64,000 nucleotides of DNA, taken from contig NZ_JASJEV010000007.1 in NCBI RefSeq assembly GCF_030067675.1, positions 239,002-303,001 on the forward strand, given 5' to 3'. Positions 28,700 to 38,107 of this stretch are shown one piece after another. Position 1 is the stretch's first letter, and each line of letters starts with the position of its first letter. The position numbers and the translations under genes were made by a program. Origin of the DNA: Chelatococcus albus. Lineage in GTDB: Bacteria; Pseudomonadota; Alphaproteobacteria; Rhizobiales; Beijerinckiaceae. Below the pieces are notes generated by a model. It ran no database searches and had not been told where the DNA came from. It saw nothing but the letters and a program-made list of their open reading frames with translations.

Positions 28700-30025
28700 T
28701 CAGCCCGCGCCGATCTCGGCCAGGGTGTCGTCGACGGCGGTGAGGAAGAGGTCGGCGTCGTCCCGCGAGAAGACGAGCGGCGGGCGGATCTTGAGGATGT
28801 TCGCCGCCGGCCCCGTGGCGCTGATGAGGATGCGCCGCTCGCGCAGCCCGTTGACGAGGCGCGCGGTCTCCTCCGTCGCCGGCTCCAGGCTGTCGCGGTC
28901 GCGCACCAGCTCCACGCCGACGAAGAGCCCGGCGCCGCGCACGTCGCCGACGAGCGGATGGCGCGTCGCGAGCTCGCGCAGGCCCGCGCGCAGATGCGCG
29001 CCGACGGCGCGGGCGTTCGCCATGAGGCCCTCGTCCTCGATGACGTCGAGCACCGCCATGCCGACGGCGCAGGCGACGGGATTGCCGCCGAAGGTGTTGA
29101 AGTAGCGCAGGCGTTCGCCGAAGCTTGCGAGGACCTCGGGGCGCGCCACCAGGCCGGCGAGGGGATGGCCGTTGCCCATCGGCTTGCCGAGCGTGACGAG
29201 GTCGGGCACGAGGCCGTGGCGGGCGAAGCCCCACATGTGGTCCCCCGTGCGGCCGAAGCCGGGTTGCACCTCGTCGGCGATGAAGAGGCCGCCCGCCTCG
29301 CGCACCGCCGCGACGGCGGCGGCGAGGAAGCCCGGCGGTTCGGTGAAGACGCCGTCGCTGGAGAAGACCGTGTCGACGATGAGCGCCGCCGGCCTGATGC
29401 CTTCCGCCCGCATGCCGGCGAGGGCGCGGCGCACGCCCGCGGCGAAGTCCGCGCCCACATCCCGTCCGCGGGCGCGATAGCCGTCGGGCGCCGGCACGGT
29501 GCGCACATGCGCGCCGAGCACCATCGCCGCCCCGAGCGAGGGCGACATCCCCGCCACCGCATCGGTGACGCCGTGGTAGGCGAGCCGGGTGACGATGAAG
29601 CCGGTGCCGCCGGTATGCGCCTTGGCGATGCGCAGGGCGAGATCGTTCGCCTCGCTGCCGGTGCAGGTGAACATCACATGCGCGAGGCCCGGGGGGAAAT
29701 GGCCGAGCAGCCGCTCGGCATAGTCGAGGATCGTCTCGTGCAGGTAGCGGGTGTGGGTGTTGAGCACCGCGGCCTGCCGCGACAGCGCGGCCACCACATG
29801 CGGATGGCAGTGCCCGACCGAGGCGACGTTGTTGTAGACGTCGAGATAGGCCCGTCCGTCGGGGTCGTAGAGCCACACCCCCTCGCCGCGGACGACATGC
29901 ACCGGATTGGCGTAGAACAGCCGGTAGGCCGGGCCGAGGAGGCGCCGCCGCCGGGCGATCATCTCCCGCTCGCGCTCGGCCACGCCGGCGGGCGCGGCGG
30001 GATCGTAGGCGTTGATCATCGGCAT
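28700..30025 (-). CDS. Class III aminotransferase-fold PLP enzyme (possible phospho-lyase)
   Basis: 441-residue fold-type I PLP enzyme. It has CTGSEANDLALRIAKAHTG (PLP phosphate cup), ADEVQPGFGRTG (Asp251 to the PLP nitrogen) and VTLGKPMGNGHPLAG (Schiff-base Lys281). Its start overlaps the kinase gene stop by 10 bp, so the two are translationally coupled. Family III contains omega-transaminases and also the ethanolamine-phosphate and 5-phosphohydroxylysine phospho-lyases (AGXT2L type), whose partner is an APH-fold kinase. That pairing makes a phospho-lyase plausible here; an ordinary aminotransferase is the alternative. Confidence 0.88.
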   Translation of the reverse strand: MPMINAYDPAAPAGVAEREREMIARRRRLLGPAYRLFYANPVHVVRGEGVWLYDPDGRAYLDVYNNVASVGHCHPHVVAALSRQAAVLNTHTRYLHETILDYAERLLGHFPPGLAHVMFTCTGSEANDLALRIAKAHTGGTGFIVTRLAYHGVTDAVAGMSPSLGAAMVLGAHVRTVPAPDGYRARGRDVGADFAAGVRRALAGMRAEGIRPAALIVDTVFSSDGVFTEPPGFLAAAVAAVREAGGLFIADEVQPGFGRTGDHMWGFARHGLVPDLVTLGKPMGNGHPLAGLVARPEVLASFGERLRYFNTFGGNPVACAVGMAVLDVIEDEGLMANARAVGAHLRAGLRELATRHPLVGDVRGAGLFVGVELVRDRDSLEPATEETARLVNGLRERRILISATGPAANILKIRPPLVFSRDDADLFLTAVDDTLAEIGAG

Positions 30026-31089
30026 CGGGGTTTCTCCGCGCGGCAGGCCGCATGCAGGACGTCCCGCGCCTCGCCGCGCGTGAGCGCGGCGAGGCGCCCG
30101 AGGCCGGCCCAGGCCCGGGCGTTGTTGCGCAGGACGTAGTCGCGGTTGTCGGGGTGGCGCGCCGCGCGCCACCCGCTGATCGCCACCGTCAGCACCATGC
30201 GGGTGGCGACGAGGTCGAAGAGGAGGTCGATCTCGTCCGGCTCGAGCGGCAGCACCGCGTGATAGCCGGCGACGACCTCGCCGATCGCCGCGAGCGGATG
30301 GCCGCCCTCGCCGAGCTGGTAGGCGCAGGCGATGGCGAGGTCGTTGACGAGCGGCGCATGCACCATGTCGCCGAAATCGATGATGCCGGCGATCTCGTCC
30401 GGCGCGTCGGGCCGCACGAGCACGTTGTGCGGGTTCATGTCGTTGTGGATGACCTGCGCCCGCAGGGCCGGCAGCAGCGGCAGCGCGTGACGCTCGAAGG
30501 CGTCGAGGAAGCGCGCCGCCAGCGCCCGGCGGCCGGCATCGGGGATGTGCACGAAGAACGCGCGCACGCGGCTCGCGTGCTTGAGGTCCCACATCAGCTC
30601 GTGCCCCGCCGCCAGGTGGAAGAAGCCGCGCAGCGCGCGGTCGAGCCGCGCCAGGCAGGCGCCGAGATTGCGCCGCTGCGCGCTGCCGCGGGCCGCCCGG
30701 TGCAGCGGCTCGCCCGGCAGGTAGGACAGGATGCGCACGGTCCAAACCTCCCCGTCCGCCCGCGCGAGCGCGAGTTCCGCCTCGCCGTGCCGGGTCACGC
30801 TCACGCGCGGCACGGGCAGGGCGGGGTCGACGGCGGCGATGTGCCGGAGCGCCTGCGTCTGCAGCGCGGTCACCTGCCGGTCCTCGGCGGGGTTGCCCAC
30901 CTTCAGCACGTAGTGGCGGCCGTCGGCGGCCGCGAGATGGAAGTTGCGGTCGCGCTCGCCGGCGAGATCGCCGGCGACGGCCTCGATCCCGAAGTAGCGG
31001 CGCGCGAGGTCCTCCGCCTCCCGCGCCGTGATCGCCGGCACGGCGCTCGCGAGGAGCGAGCCGATGTCGTTACGTCCCCTGTTCGCCAT
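30016..31089 (-). CDS. APH-fold small-molecule kinase (phosphotransferase enzyme family)
   Basis: 357-residue aminoglycoside phosphotransferase-fold kinase. It has an ATP-binding strand with Lys63 (HYVLKVG), the catalytic loop VIHNDMNPHNVLV (213-225; Asp217, Asn222) and the metal motif IIDFGDMV (236-243). ATG 31089 follows GAGGG. The sequence order resembles hydroxylysine/homoserine-type kinases rather than resistance enzymes, and the gene overlaps a class III PLP enzyme. A perfect palindrome lies 149-164 bp upstream. The likely substrate is a hydroxylated amine or amino acid (inference). Confidence 0.85.
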   Translation of the reverse strand: MANRGRNDIGSLLASAVPAITAREAEDLARRYFGIEAVAGDLAGERDRNFHLAAADGRHYVLKVGNPAEDRQVTALQTQALRHIAAVDPALPVPRVSVTRHGEAELALARADGEVWTVRILSYLPGEPLHRAARGSAQRRNLGACLARLDRALRGFFHLAAGHELMWDLKHASRVRAFFVHIPDAGRRALAARFLDAFERHALPLLPALRAQVIHNDMNPHNVLVRPDAPDEIAGIIDFGDMVHAPLVNDLAIACAYQLGEGGHPLAAIGEVVAGYHAVLPLEPDEIDLLFDLVATRMVLTVAISGWRAARHPDNRDYVLRNNARAWAGLGRLAALTRGEARDVLHAACRAEKPRCR

Positions 31090-31237
31090 CAACCCTCGTC
31101 CTCGCGGGGGCGGCCGGCGGCACCGCGATGGCGGCAGACCGCCGCGCCCCCACCCCGGGGCGCGGGGCGCCCGCCATGCGCCCGGCAATCGGAGCGCGCG
31201 CCGCCGGGCACCCGCCCCGCCTCGCCCTCGTTCGGAT

Positions 31238-31253
31238 GTATGATGCATCATAC
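31238..31253. promoter_or_regulatory. Perfect 16-bp palindrome GTATGATGCATCATAC in the 31090-31481 gap
   Basis: The best-formed copy of the locus motif, upstream of the kinase/aminotransferase operon and followed by ACGTCATCA. The rest of the 392-bp gap (31090-31481) is GC-rich, has several small hairpins and shows no coding signal; the M20 hydrolase gene ends at its right edge. Confidence 0.65.
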
Positions 31254-31481
31254 GTCATCAAGTTCAAGCCTGAACCTTGTCAGGCCCGGGCGCGTGGCCG
31301 GGGTGTCCCCCGGCCGCGCCGCATCGCAGCCCGCGGCCGCCGGGAGGCGGCTGGCCGGCCCGGAGCGGGCGCGATGGCGGCGCGTGCCGGGGCGCGAGCC
31401 CGGTGCCGCGCCGAGGCGCCGTCTGCTTCCGCGAGGGATGGCCGGGCGGGACGCCCCCTGAGCGGCCGCCGGCCGGCGTGA

Positions 31482-32726
31482 TCAGCGGTCCGCGCGCGCG
31501 ACGGCGCAGTGGAGCAGGACGTTCAGGCCCGGAGCGAGGTCGTCGCGGCTCGCGAACTCGGCGTTGTTGTGGGTGATGCCGCCCCGGCAGGGCGTGAAGA
31601 TCATGGCCGTGGGGCAGATGCGCGCGAGGAAATAGGCGTCGTGCCCGGCCTGGCTCGGCAGGTCGCGATGGCTGTAGCCGAGCAGGCCGGCGTGGTGGCG
31701 AACCGACGCGATGAGCTCGGGATCGAAGATCCGCCCACCCCAGTCCCAGCGGTCGACGATCTCGGCCGCGCAGCCCGCGCGCGCCGCGGCCTCGGCGGCG
31801 GCGCGCAGGACGCGCTCGGCCATCACGGCGCTCGCCGCCGGATCGTCGTGGCGCACGTCGCAGACGGCCTGCGCCCAGTCCGACAGGATGCCGGCCCTGT
31901 TCGGCCAGGCCGCGAGGCGCGCCGCCGTGGCCTTGCCGCCCGTCGCCGCGAAGTCCCAGCCGATGTCGTCGACCGCCACGAGCAGGCGGGCGGCGGCGAC
32001 GAGGGCGTTGCGGCGCCTGTCCATCGGCCAGGGGCCGGTGTGCGCGGTCTCGCCGCGGAATTCGACGAGGAAGCCGTGCGAGCTGTAGGCGTGCGTGACG
32101 ACGCCGACCGCGACCCTCTCCGCGTCGAGGATGGGGCCCTGCTCGATGTGCAGCTCGAAATAGGCGTCGACGTCGCGCCCTCCGACCGGCGCCTCGCCGA
32201 GATAGCCGATGCGCGCCAGCTCCTCGCCGAAGCGCGGCCCGTCGTCGGCGGGGCGGTCATGCACGAAGTCGAGCGCGTAGGCGCCGGCGAAGCAGCCGGA
32301 TGCCAGCATGGGCGGGGAGAAGCGCGCGCCCTCCTCGTTGCTCCAGTTGACGATCTCCAGCGGCCGGCGCGTCACGTGGCCGAGGTCGTTCAGCGTGCGC
32401 GCCACCTCGAGGGCGCCGAGCACGCCGACGATGCCGTCGAAGCGCCCGCCGTTCGCCTGGGTGTCGAGATGGCTGCCCATCAGCACGGGGGGCAGGTCGT
32501 TCTCGCGCCCGGCGCGGCGGGCGAAGATGTTGCCGGCCTTGTCGACGGTCACGGCAAGCCCGGCCTCCCGGCACCAGCCGACGAAGACGTCGCGCATGTC
32601 CCGGTCCGCGTCGCCGAGCGCGAGCCGCGCGAGCCCTCCCTCGCGGCCCCGGCCGATCTCGGCCGAGCGCTCGATCGTCGACCAGAGGCGTTCGATGTCG
32701 GCACGGGCGGAGGGCGGCAGCGGCAT
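31482..32726 (-). CDS. M20 family Zn-dependent hydrolase (N-carbamoyl amino acid/allantoate amidohydrolase type)
   Basis: 414-residue hydrolase of the AmaB/HyuC/AllC branch. GSHLDTQANGGRFDG (84-98), NWSNEEGARF (127-136), FELHIEQGPIL (189-199) and GITHNNAEF near the C-terminus hold the metal ligands and the carbamoyl-specific residues. The family cleaves N-carbamoyl amino acids, ureidopropionate or allantoate to the amine, CO2 and ammonia. It is co-directional with the GntR gene 75 bp upstream. The exact substrate is not determined. Confidence 0.9.
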   Translation of the reverse strand: MPLPPSARADIERLWSTIERSAEIGRGREGGLARLALGDADRDMRDVFVGWCREAGLAVTVDKAGNIFARRAGRENDLPPVLMGSHLDTQANGGRFDGIVGVLGALEVARTLNDLGHVTRRPLEIVNWSNEEGARFSPPMLASGCFAGAYALDFVHDRPADDGPRFGEELARIGYLGEAPVGGRDVDAYFELHIEQGPILDAERVAVGVVTHAYSSHGFLVEFRGETAHTGPWPMDRRRNALVAAARLLVAVDDIGWDFAATGGKATAARLAAWPNRAGILSDWAQAVCDVRHDDPAASAVMAERVLRAAAEAAARAGCAAEIVDRWDWGGRIFDPELIASVRHHAGLLGYSHRDLPSQAGHDAYFLARICPTAMIFTPCRGGITHNNAEFASRDDLAPGLNVLLHCAVARADR

Positions 32727-32801
32727 GGGGACCTTGAGGGGGATGCGGGAGGGGATGGCGCCGTCGGGCGGGGTCCTCGGCGGGCGGGGCCGCCCATCCC
32801 G

Positions 32802-33470
32802 TCAGACGTCGCGCGAGAGGATGTTGTGCTTCAGGATGACGCCGCCGCCGCTCAGGATGTCCTCGCGGATCGCCTTCCTGGCGGCGGCGGGGTCACGGCG
32901 GCGGATGGCGTCGAGAACGTCGTAGTGGTGGTCGATCATCGTACGCCCGCCGACCTCGTAGGCCGCCGAGATGACCGGCCCCATCTGCAGCCAGAGATTG
33001 CGCAGGATGCCGCGCAGGATGGGCATCTCGGCGATATTGGCGAGTTCGAAATGGAAGATCTGGTTGAGCTCCGTCGCCCGGGCGTAGTCCTGCTCCGCGA
33101 AGGCGCGCTCGTTGTCGGCGACGAGGGCGGCCAACCGCTCGATGTCGGCGGGGCGGGCGCGCCTGGCCGCCCCTTCGGCCGCAAGGCCCTCGAGCTGCAG
33201 GCGGATCGTGCGGATCTCCAGATACTGGTCGTGGCGCAGGATCGGCACGCGGATGTCGCGCGGGCTCTTGAGCAGCAGGGCGCCGTCCTGGACCAGGCGC
33301 AGGATGGCGTCGCGCACGGGCGTGACGCTCGTGCCCATCTTCTGGGCGAGGTCGCGGATCTTCAGGCGGTCGTCGGGCCGCAGCGCCCCCTTCATCAGGG
33401 CGTTGGCGATGTTCTGGTAGACGAGCTCGCCGAGATTGCTGTGGTCGATGGCCTTGAATTCGAAGTCCAC
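32802..33470 (-). CDS. GntR-family regulator (FCD type), candidate locus regulator
   Basis: 222-residue FCD regulator. The HTH at about 10-75 (LVYQNIANALMKGALRPDDRLKIRDLAQKMGTS, VTPVRDAILRLVQDG) is followed by an all-helical FCD domain with FHFELANIAEM and a His-rich tail (DHHYDVLDAI). The start is GTG at 33470. It lies centrally in the amide-catabolic locus, and TGATGCATCA and GTATCATAC lie within 150 bp upstream of its own start, as expected for autoregulation. It is the best candidate for the protein that binds the shared motif (inference). Confidence 0.87.
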   Translation of the reverse strand: MDFEFKAIDHSNLGELVYQNIANALMKGALRPDDRLKIRDLAQKMGTSVTPVRDAILRLVQDGALLLKSPRDIRVPILRHDQYLEIRTIRLQLEGLAAEGAARRARPADIERLAALVADNERAFAEQDYARATELNQIFHFELANIAEMPILRGILRNLWLQMGPVISAAYEVGGRTMIDHHYDVLDAIRRRDPAAARKAIREDILSGGGVILKHNILSRDV

Positions 33471-33562
33471 GGCAGGCGCCCCCGGTCAGCGATGACGTCG
33501 CCGCTCCCGCCCGCAGGCGGACCGCACGGCGACCGCCGCGGCATCCGGCGGGAGACCGGCCC

Positions 33563-33615
33563 GTATCATACTGTGAAATCGGCTGGATGACATGAGGACG
33601 AGACATGATGCATCA
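33563..33615. promoter_or_regulatory. Two operator-like sites before the GntR gene
   Basis: GTATCATAC (33563-33571) and the perfect palindrome TGATGCATCA (33606-33615) lie between the aldehyde dehydrogenase stop and the GntR start. They match the motif at 25877, 27279, 31238 and 43982. Confidence 0.6.
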
Positions 33616-33686
33616 GGGAAGCGGGCCGGCGGGGCGGCAGCCCCGGCCGCCCCGCCGTCCGTGATCGCGGCCGGCCGCCGCCGGCC

Positions 33687-35117
33687 TCAGGCCGCGGCGT
33701 AGCCGAACATCGACTTCACCTCGAGGAAGTCCTCGAAGCCGTAACGGCCCCATTCCCGGCCGTTGCCGGACTGCCTGTAGCCGCCGAAGGCCGCCGCGAG
33801 ATCGCCCGGCGCGCCGTTGATGTGCACCATGCCGGCGCGGATACGGCGCGCCACCCGCCGGGCGCGCTCGATGTCGCCGGAGGTGACGTAGCTCGACAGG
33901 CCGTAGACCGTGTCGTTGGCGATGGCGATCGCCTCCTCCTCGTCGGCGTAGGGCAGGATCGACAGCACGGGGCCGAAGATCTCCTCGCGGGCGATGGTCA
34001 TGTCGTTGCGCACGTCGGCGAAGACGGTCGGGCGCACGTAGTAGCCCCTCGCCAGCCCCTCCGGCCGGCCGGGGCCGCCGGCGACGAGGCGCGCCCCCTC
34101 GGCGATGCCGGTGTCGATGAGGGCCTGGATCTTGTTGAACTGCGCCTCGCTGACCACCGGGCCGATGGTCGTGCCCTCGGCCCAGGGGTCGCCCACGACG
34201 GTCTCCGCGGCGATGCGGGCGGCAACCGCGATCGCCTCCTCCTGCCGGCCGGCCGGCACGAGCAGGCGCGTGGGCGCGTTGCAGGACTGGCCGCTGTTGG
34301 AGAAGCACTGGCGCACGCCGTGGGTGACGGCGCGCTGGAGGTCGGCATCGTCGAGGATGATGTTGGGCGACTTGCCGCCCAGCTCCTGGTGCACGCGCTT
34401 CACGGTGTCGGCGGCGGCCTTGGCCACGAGGATGCCGGCGCGCGTCGAGCCGGTGAAGGACATCATGTCGATGCCGGGGTGGCGCGCCAGCGCCTGGCCC
34501 ACCGTCGGGCCGTCGCCGTTGACCATGTTGTAGACGCCGGCGGGAACGCCCGCCTCGTGCATGATCTCGGTGAAGAGATAGCCCGACATGGGGGCGACCT
34601 CGCTCGGCTTCAGCACCATGGTGCAGCCGGCGGCGAGCGCGGGGCCGACCTTGCAGGCGATCTGGTTCATCGGCCAGTTCCACGGCGTGATGAAGCCGCA
34701 GACGCCGACCGGCTCGCGCGTCACCAGCGTCCGGTTGACCACCTCGTCGAACGCGTAGGTCCTGAGCACGTCGAGGACCTGCGCGAGGTGCCCGAGCCCG
34801 GCCGCGGCCTGGGCCTGCCTGGCGAAGCCGATCGGCGCGCCCATCTCGCGGCTGATCGTTTCGGCCATCTCGTCGTGGCGCTTCTTGTAGACGGCGATGA
34901 CGGATTCGAGGAGCTCGACGCGCTCCTGCCGGCTCGTGCGCGAGAAGGAGGCGAAGGCGCGGGTGGCCGCGGCCACCGCCTTGTCCACGTCGGCGGCATT
35001 GCCGAGCGAGATGCGGGCATAGGCCTCCTCGGTCGCGGGATTGATCACGTCGAGGGTCTTCGGCGCCGAAGGCGCGACCCAGGCACCGTCGACGTAGAAC
35101 ATGAGAGCCTCTTGCAT
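33687..35117 (-). CDS. NAD(P)-dependent aldehyde dehydrogenase
   Basis: 476-residue ALDH superfamily enzyme oxidising an aldehyde to the acid. It has [11 protein letters not shown] (cofactor site, 142-152), FTGSTRAG, the general base Glu245 in QELGGKSPN, and the nucleophile Cys279 in [14 protein letters not shown] 35117 is used; an in-frame ATG at 35102 has a closer RBS (AAGAGG). It follows the acetylpolyamine-hydrolase-like gene by 41 bp. An aminoaldehyde formed from a deacetylated amine is a plausible substrate (inference). Confidence 0.92.
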   Translation of the reverse strand: MQEALMFYVDGAWVAPSAPKTLDVINPATEEAYARISLGNAADVDKAVAAATRAFASFSRTSRQERVELLESVIAVYKKRHDEMAETISREMGAPIGFARQAQAAAGLGHLAQVLDVLRTYAFDEVVNRTLVTREPVGVCGFITPWNWPMNQIACKVGPALAAGCTMVLKPSEVAPMSGYLFTEIMHEAGVPAGVYNMVNGDGPTVGQALARHPGIDMMSFTGSTRAGILVAKAAADTVKRVHQELGGKSPNIILDDADLQRAVTHGVRQCFSNSGQSCNAPTRLLVPAGRQEEAIAVAARIAAETVVGDPWAEGTTIGPVVSEAQFNKIQALIDTGIAEGARLVAGGPGRPEGLARGYYVRPTVFADVRNDMTIAREEIFGPVLSILPYADEEEAIAIANDTVYGLSSYVTSGDIERARRVARRIRAGMVHINGAPGDLAAAFGGYRQSGNGREWGRYGFEDFLEVKSMFGYAAA

Positions 35118-35158
35118 CGCTTCTGATCCTTTCGCTGAAACGGGATGGCCGGGAGGGG

Positions 35159-36205
35159 TCAGCGGGCGAGGAGTCCGTGGAGGAACTGCCCCAGGCAGTC
35201 GCCGATGACCGAGATCTGGTAGCCGCCCTCCTGCACCACGACGGTCGGCAGACCGATGGCGCGGACGCGCTCGCCGATGCCGCGGAAGCCTTCGGTCGAT
35301 ACCTTCAGGAGGCCGATCGGGTCCTCGCGGTGGCTGTCGTAGCCGAGCGCCACCACGAGTGCCTCGGCGCCGAAGGCGCCGATCCGTTCCGCCGCCCGGT
35401 CCACGGCCGCATGGAACTCGGCATCCGCGGCGCCCGGTGCGAGCGGCAGGTTGATGTTGCGGCCCTCGCCCTCGCCCACGCCCCCCTCGTCGGCATAGCC
35501 GATGTAGAAGGGGTAGTAGTCGTTCGGGTCGACGTGGATCGAGACCGTCAGCACATCGGCGCGGCGGTAGAACACCTCCTGCGTGCCGTCGCCGTGGTGG
35601 GCGTCGACGTCGAGCACCGCGACGCGCGCGTGGCGGCTCAGCAGCCGCTCGGCCGCGATGGCGGAATTGTTGAGGTAGCAGAAGCCCGTGGCCCGGTCGG
35701 CGCGGGCGTGGTGGCCGGAGGGGCGGCACAGCGCGTAGGCCGCCGGCGCGCCGGCGAGCACCGCATCCGCGGCGGCCGCGGCCGTGTGGGTCGAGGCGAG
35801 CGCCGAGCGCCAGGTGTCCGGGCCGATCGGCACGGCAAGGTCGCCGAGATAGTAGCCCGCCTCGGCCACGACCGAGCGCGAGCGGCAGGCCGGGCGGTGC
35901 GGCCAGTCGGGCCGCCCGTTCCAGTAGGGCGAGACGTTGGGCAGCACCTCGGGCCCGGCCTCCGGCAGCGCGCGCCAGCGCTCGTAGGCGCTCGCCAGGA
36001 AGTCGAGATAGGGCCGCGTGTGCACGGTCAGAGCGGGCGCGAGGCCGTAGTCGCGCGGCGCCTCGGTCGCGATGCCGCGCGCGGCGAGCGCGCCGATGAG
36101 GGCGTCGATGCGACCCGGCAGGTCCTTGGGATCGCGGATCCGGCCGACCCGCATGAACTGCTGGGGGTCGTGCAGGCGCTGGTCGGGGTGGAAGAAGGCT
36201 CGCAT
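35159..36205 (-). CDS. Histone-deacetylase-family amidohydrolase (acetylpolyamine amidohydrolase-like)
   Basis: 348-residue arginase/deacetylase-fold enzyme. [10 protein letters not shown] (161-170; catalytic His pair), [14 protein letters not shown] (197-210; Zn ligands Asp and His), a second Asp in [10 protein letters not shown], and the late GGYQ Tyr-type loop are all present. The length (about 340-350) and the long N-terminal segment before the active site fit bacterial acetylpolyamine amidohydrolases. It would release acetate from an N-acetylated amine. Start ATG 36205 with AGGAG. It sits between the ThDP enzyme and the aldehyde dehydrogenase, in line with amine breakdown. Confidence 0.88.
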   Translation of the reverse strand: MRAFFHPDQRLHDPQQFMRVGRIRDPKDLPGRIDALIGALAARGIATEAPRDYGLAPALTVHTRPYLDFLASAYERWRALPEAGPEVLPNVSPYWNGRPDWPHRPACRSRSVVAEAGYYLGDLAVPIGPDTWRSALASTHTAAAAADAVLAGAPAAYALCRPSGHHARADRATGFCYLNNSAIAAERLLSRHARVAVLDVDAHHGDGTQEVFYRRADVLTVSIHVDPNDYYPFYIGYADEGGVGEGEGRNINLPLAPGAADAEFHAAVDRAAERIGAFGAEALVVALGYDSHREDPIGLLKVSTEGFRGIGERVRAIGLPTVVVQEGGYQISVIGDCLGQFLHGLLAR

Positions 36206-36299
36206 CGCGTCGCGCTCCTGGATCACGATCGGGGTGGAAGGGGGATGGGACGGAAGAGCGGTTCCCGTTCTCGCGCCATCCCGCTCTCGCATCCTGCTT

Positions 36300-36342
36300 C
36301 TGGGGGGCTTTTCCTGGGGGGCTTTTCCTGGGGGGGCCTTTC
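36300..36342. repeat. G-rich tandem repeat, 14 bp x 3
   Basis: CTGGGGGGCTTTTC at 36300-36313 and 36314-36327, with a third, 15-bp variant at 36328-36342, in the gap between the ThDP enzyme stop and the deacetylase start. The G6-7 runs make it prone to slippage. It may form hairpins or merely be a replication scar. Confidence 0.75.
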
Positions 36343-36384
36343 GGGCATCGTCGCTGCGGCCGCCGGATCGGCTCCGGCCGCGCC

Positions 36385-38085
36385 TCAGGCGGTGCCGGCG
36401 CGGGCCAGGGCGGCCCGGCGCACGGCGTCGAGCGTCGTGTCCGGCGTGATGCCGTCGGGGTCGTAGCGCACCTCGATGAGCGCGGGCATGCGCTCGGCCT
36501 CGGCGAAGGCCGCCGCCCGCTCGAAGGCAGGCAGGAAATCCTCCGTGCGCGCTACCGTCTCGCCGTGGCCGCCGTAGGCGCGCACGAGCGCCGCGAAATC
36601 CGGGTTCGTCAGCGACAGGCCGAAGACGCGGCCGGGGAACTCGCGCTCCTGATGCTGGCGGATCGTGCCCCACATGCCGTTGTTGAAGACGAGGACGACG
36701 ATGCCGAGGCGGTTCTGCGCCGCCGTGCCGAGCTCCTGCATAGTCATCTGGAAGCAGCCGTCGCCGGCATAGGCGACCACCATGCGCCCGGGAAAGGCGA
36801 GCTTGGCCGCGATCGCCGCCGGCAGGCCGTAGCCCATGGCGCCGCAGATGGGCGAGGCCTGCGTGCCGAGGCCGGAGAACTGCAGGAAACGGTGCGGGAA
36901 GAGTGCGAAGTTCCCCGCCCCGACCGTGACGCAGGCGTCCTTGGGCAGGCGCTCGCGCAGGCAGGCGGAGAGCGCCGACAGGTTCATGGCGCCGGGCATG
37001 GGCCCGGGCTCCAGCGTCGCCAGGTACTCGGCGTTCGCGGCGCGCGCGGCCCCCGCCCACCGCGGCGCGGCGCGGGGCGCAAGCCCGGCCACCGCCGCGG
37101 CGAAGCCCACGGGATCGGCCACGATGGGAAGGTCCGCCCGATAGACGCGGCCGAGCTCGTCCGGGTCGGGATGGACATGTACCAGCCGCTGGCGCGGCAC
37201 GGGGCTTCTCACATGCACGTAGCCTTCCGTCGTCGGCTCGTCGAGGCGCGTGCAGACGGCGAGGAGGAGGTCCGCCTCCTCGATGCGGCGGGCGAGCCTG
37301 CCATCCATGCCGTAGCCGACGTGGCCGGCGAAGTTCGGATGGCGGTTGTCGAAACACTCGAGCCGGCGCCAGGCGACGCCGACGGGCAGGTCGTAGCGCT
37401 CGGCGAAGGCGCGCAGGCCGGCGAGCGCCTCCTCTGTCCAGCCGGCCCCGCCGACGATCATGAAGGGCCGCCCGGCCCCCTCCAGGATTTCGCCGAGGCG
37501 GGCAAGCTCGGCCGGGGCGGGATGGGGATGCGGGCGCGGCGCCGGCGGCACGTCGGCGACGGCCGCCTCGCCCCACAGCGTGTCCTCCGGCAGCGCCAGC
37601 ACGACCGGGCCCGGCCGCCCGCTGCGCGCCACGCGGAAGGCGCGGGCGACGAATTCGGGAATGCGGTCGGTGCGGTCGATGCTCGCGACCCACTTCGCCA
37701 CGGGGGCGAACATGCGCCGGTAGTCGATCTCCTGGAAGCAGTCGCGCTCCGTCGTGTCCGAGCCGATCTGGCCGACGAAGAGGATCATCGGCGTGCCGTC
37801 CTGGTAGGCCGTGTGCAGGCCGATGGCGGCATTCGTCGCGCCGGGGCCGCGCGTGACGAAGCAGACGCCCGGCTCGCCCGTGAGCTTGCCGTGCGCCTCG
37901 GCCGCATAGGCCGCGGCGCCCTCCTGGCGGAAGGAGACGGTGGCGATGGCATCGCGGTGCCCGTAGAGCGCATCGATGCAGGGCAGGAAGCTCTCGCCCG
38001 CGACCATGAAGACGCGGCTGACACCGTTGAGCATGAGATGGCGAACGAGGATCTCCCCGCCCCGCCGCGCGAGCGGCGCTGTCAT
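36385..38085 (-). CDS. Thiamine-diphosphate-dependent enzyme (acetolactate synthase-like)
   Basis: 566-residue ThDP enzyme with the three standard domains: PYR (about 5-170; catalytic Glu in FRQEGAAAYAAEAHG), central (about 195-330) and PP (about 370-540; GDGCFQMTMQELGTAAQNRLGIVVLVFNN region with the GDG...N metal motif). It is not an obvious IlvB: no regulatory subunit gene is near and the context is amine/amide catabolism. A decarboxylase, lyase or carboligase acting on a 2-oxo acid is possible. ATG 38085 behind AAGGAGGG. It follows the second ABC importer by 22 bp. Confidence 0.87.
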   Translation of the reverse strand: MTAPLARRGGEILVRHLMLNGVSRVFMVAGESFLPCIDALYGHRDAIATVSFRQEGAAAYAAEAHGKLTGEPGVCFVTRGPGATNAAIGLHTAYQDGTPMILFVGQIGSDTTERDCFQEIDYRRMFAPVAKWVASIDRTDRIPEFVARAFRVARSGRPGPVVLALPEDTLWGEAAVADVPPAPRPHPHPAPAELARLGEILEGAGRPFMIVGGAGWTEEALAGLRAFAERYDLPVGVAWRRLECFDNRHPNFAGHVGYGMDGRLARRIEEADLLLAVCTRLDEPTTEGYVHVRSPVPRQRLVHVHPDPDELGRVYRADLPIVADPVGFAAAVAGLAPRAAPRWAGAARAANAEYLATLEPGPMPGAMNLSALSACLRERLPKDACVTVGAGNFALFPHRFLQFSGLGTQASPICGAMGYGLPAAIAAKLAFPGRMVVAYAGDGCFQMTMQELGTAAQNRLGIVVLVFNNGMWGTIRQHQEREFPGRVFGLSLTNPDFAALVRAYGGHGETVARTEDFLPAFERAAAFAEAERMPALIEVRYDPDGITPDTTLDAVRRAALARAGTA

Positions 38086-38107
38086 TCGGCCCTCCTTCCT
38101 CGGATCG

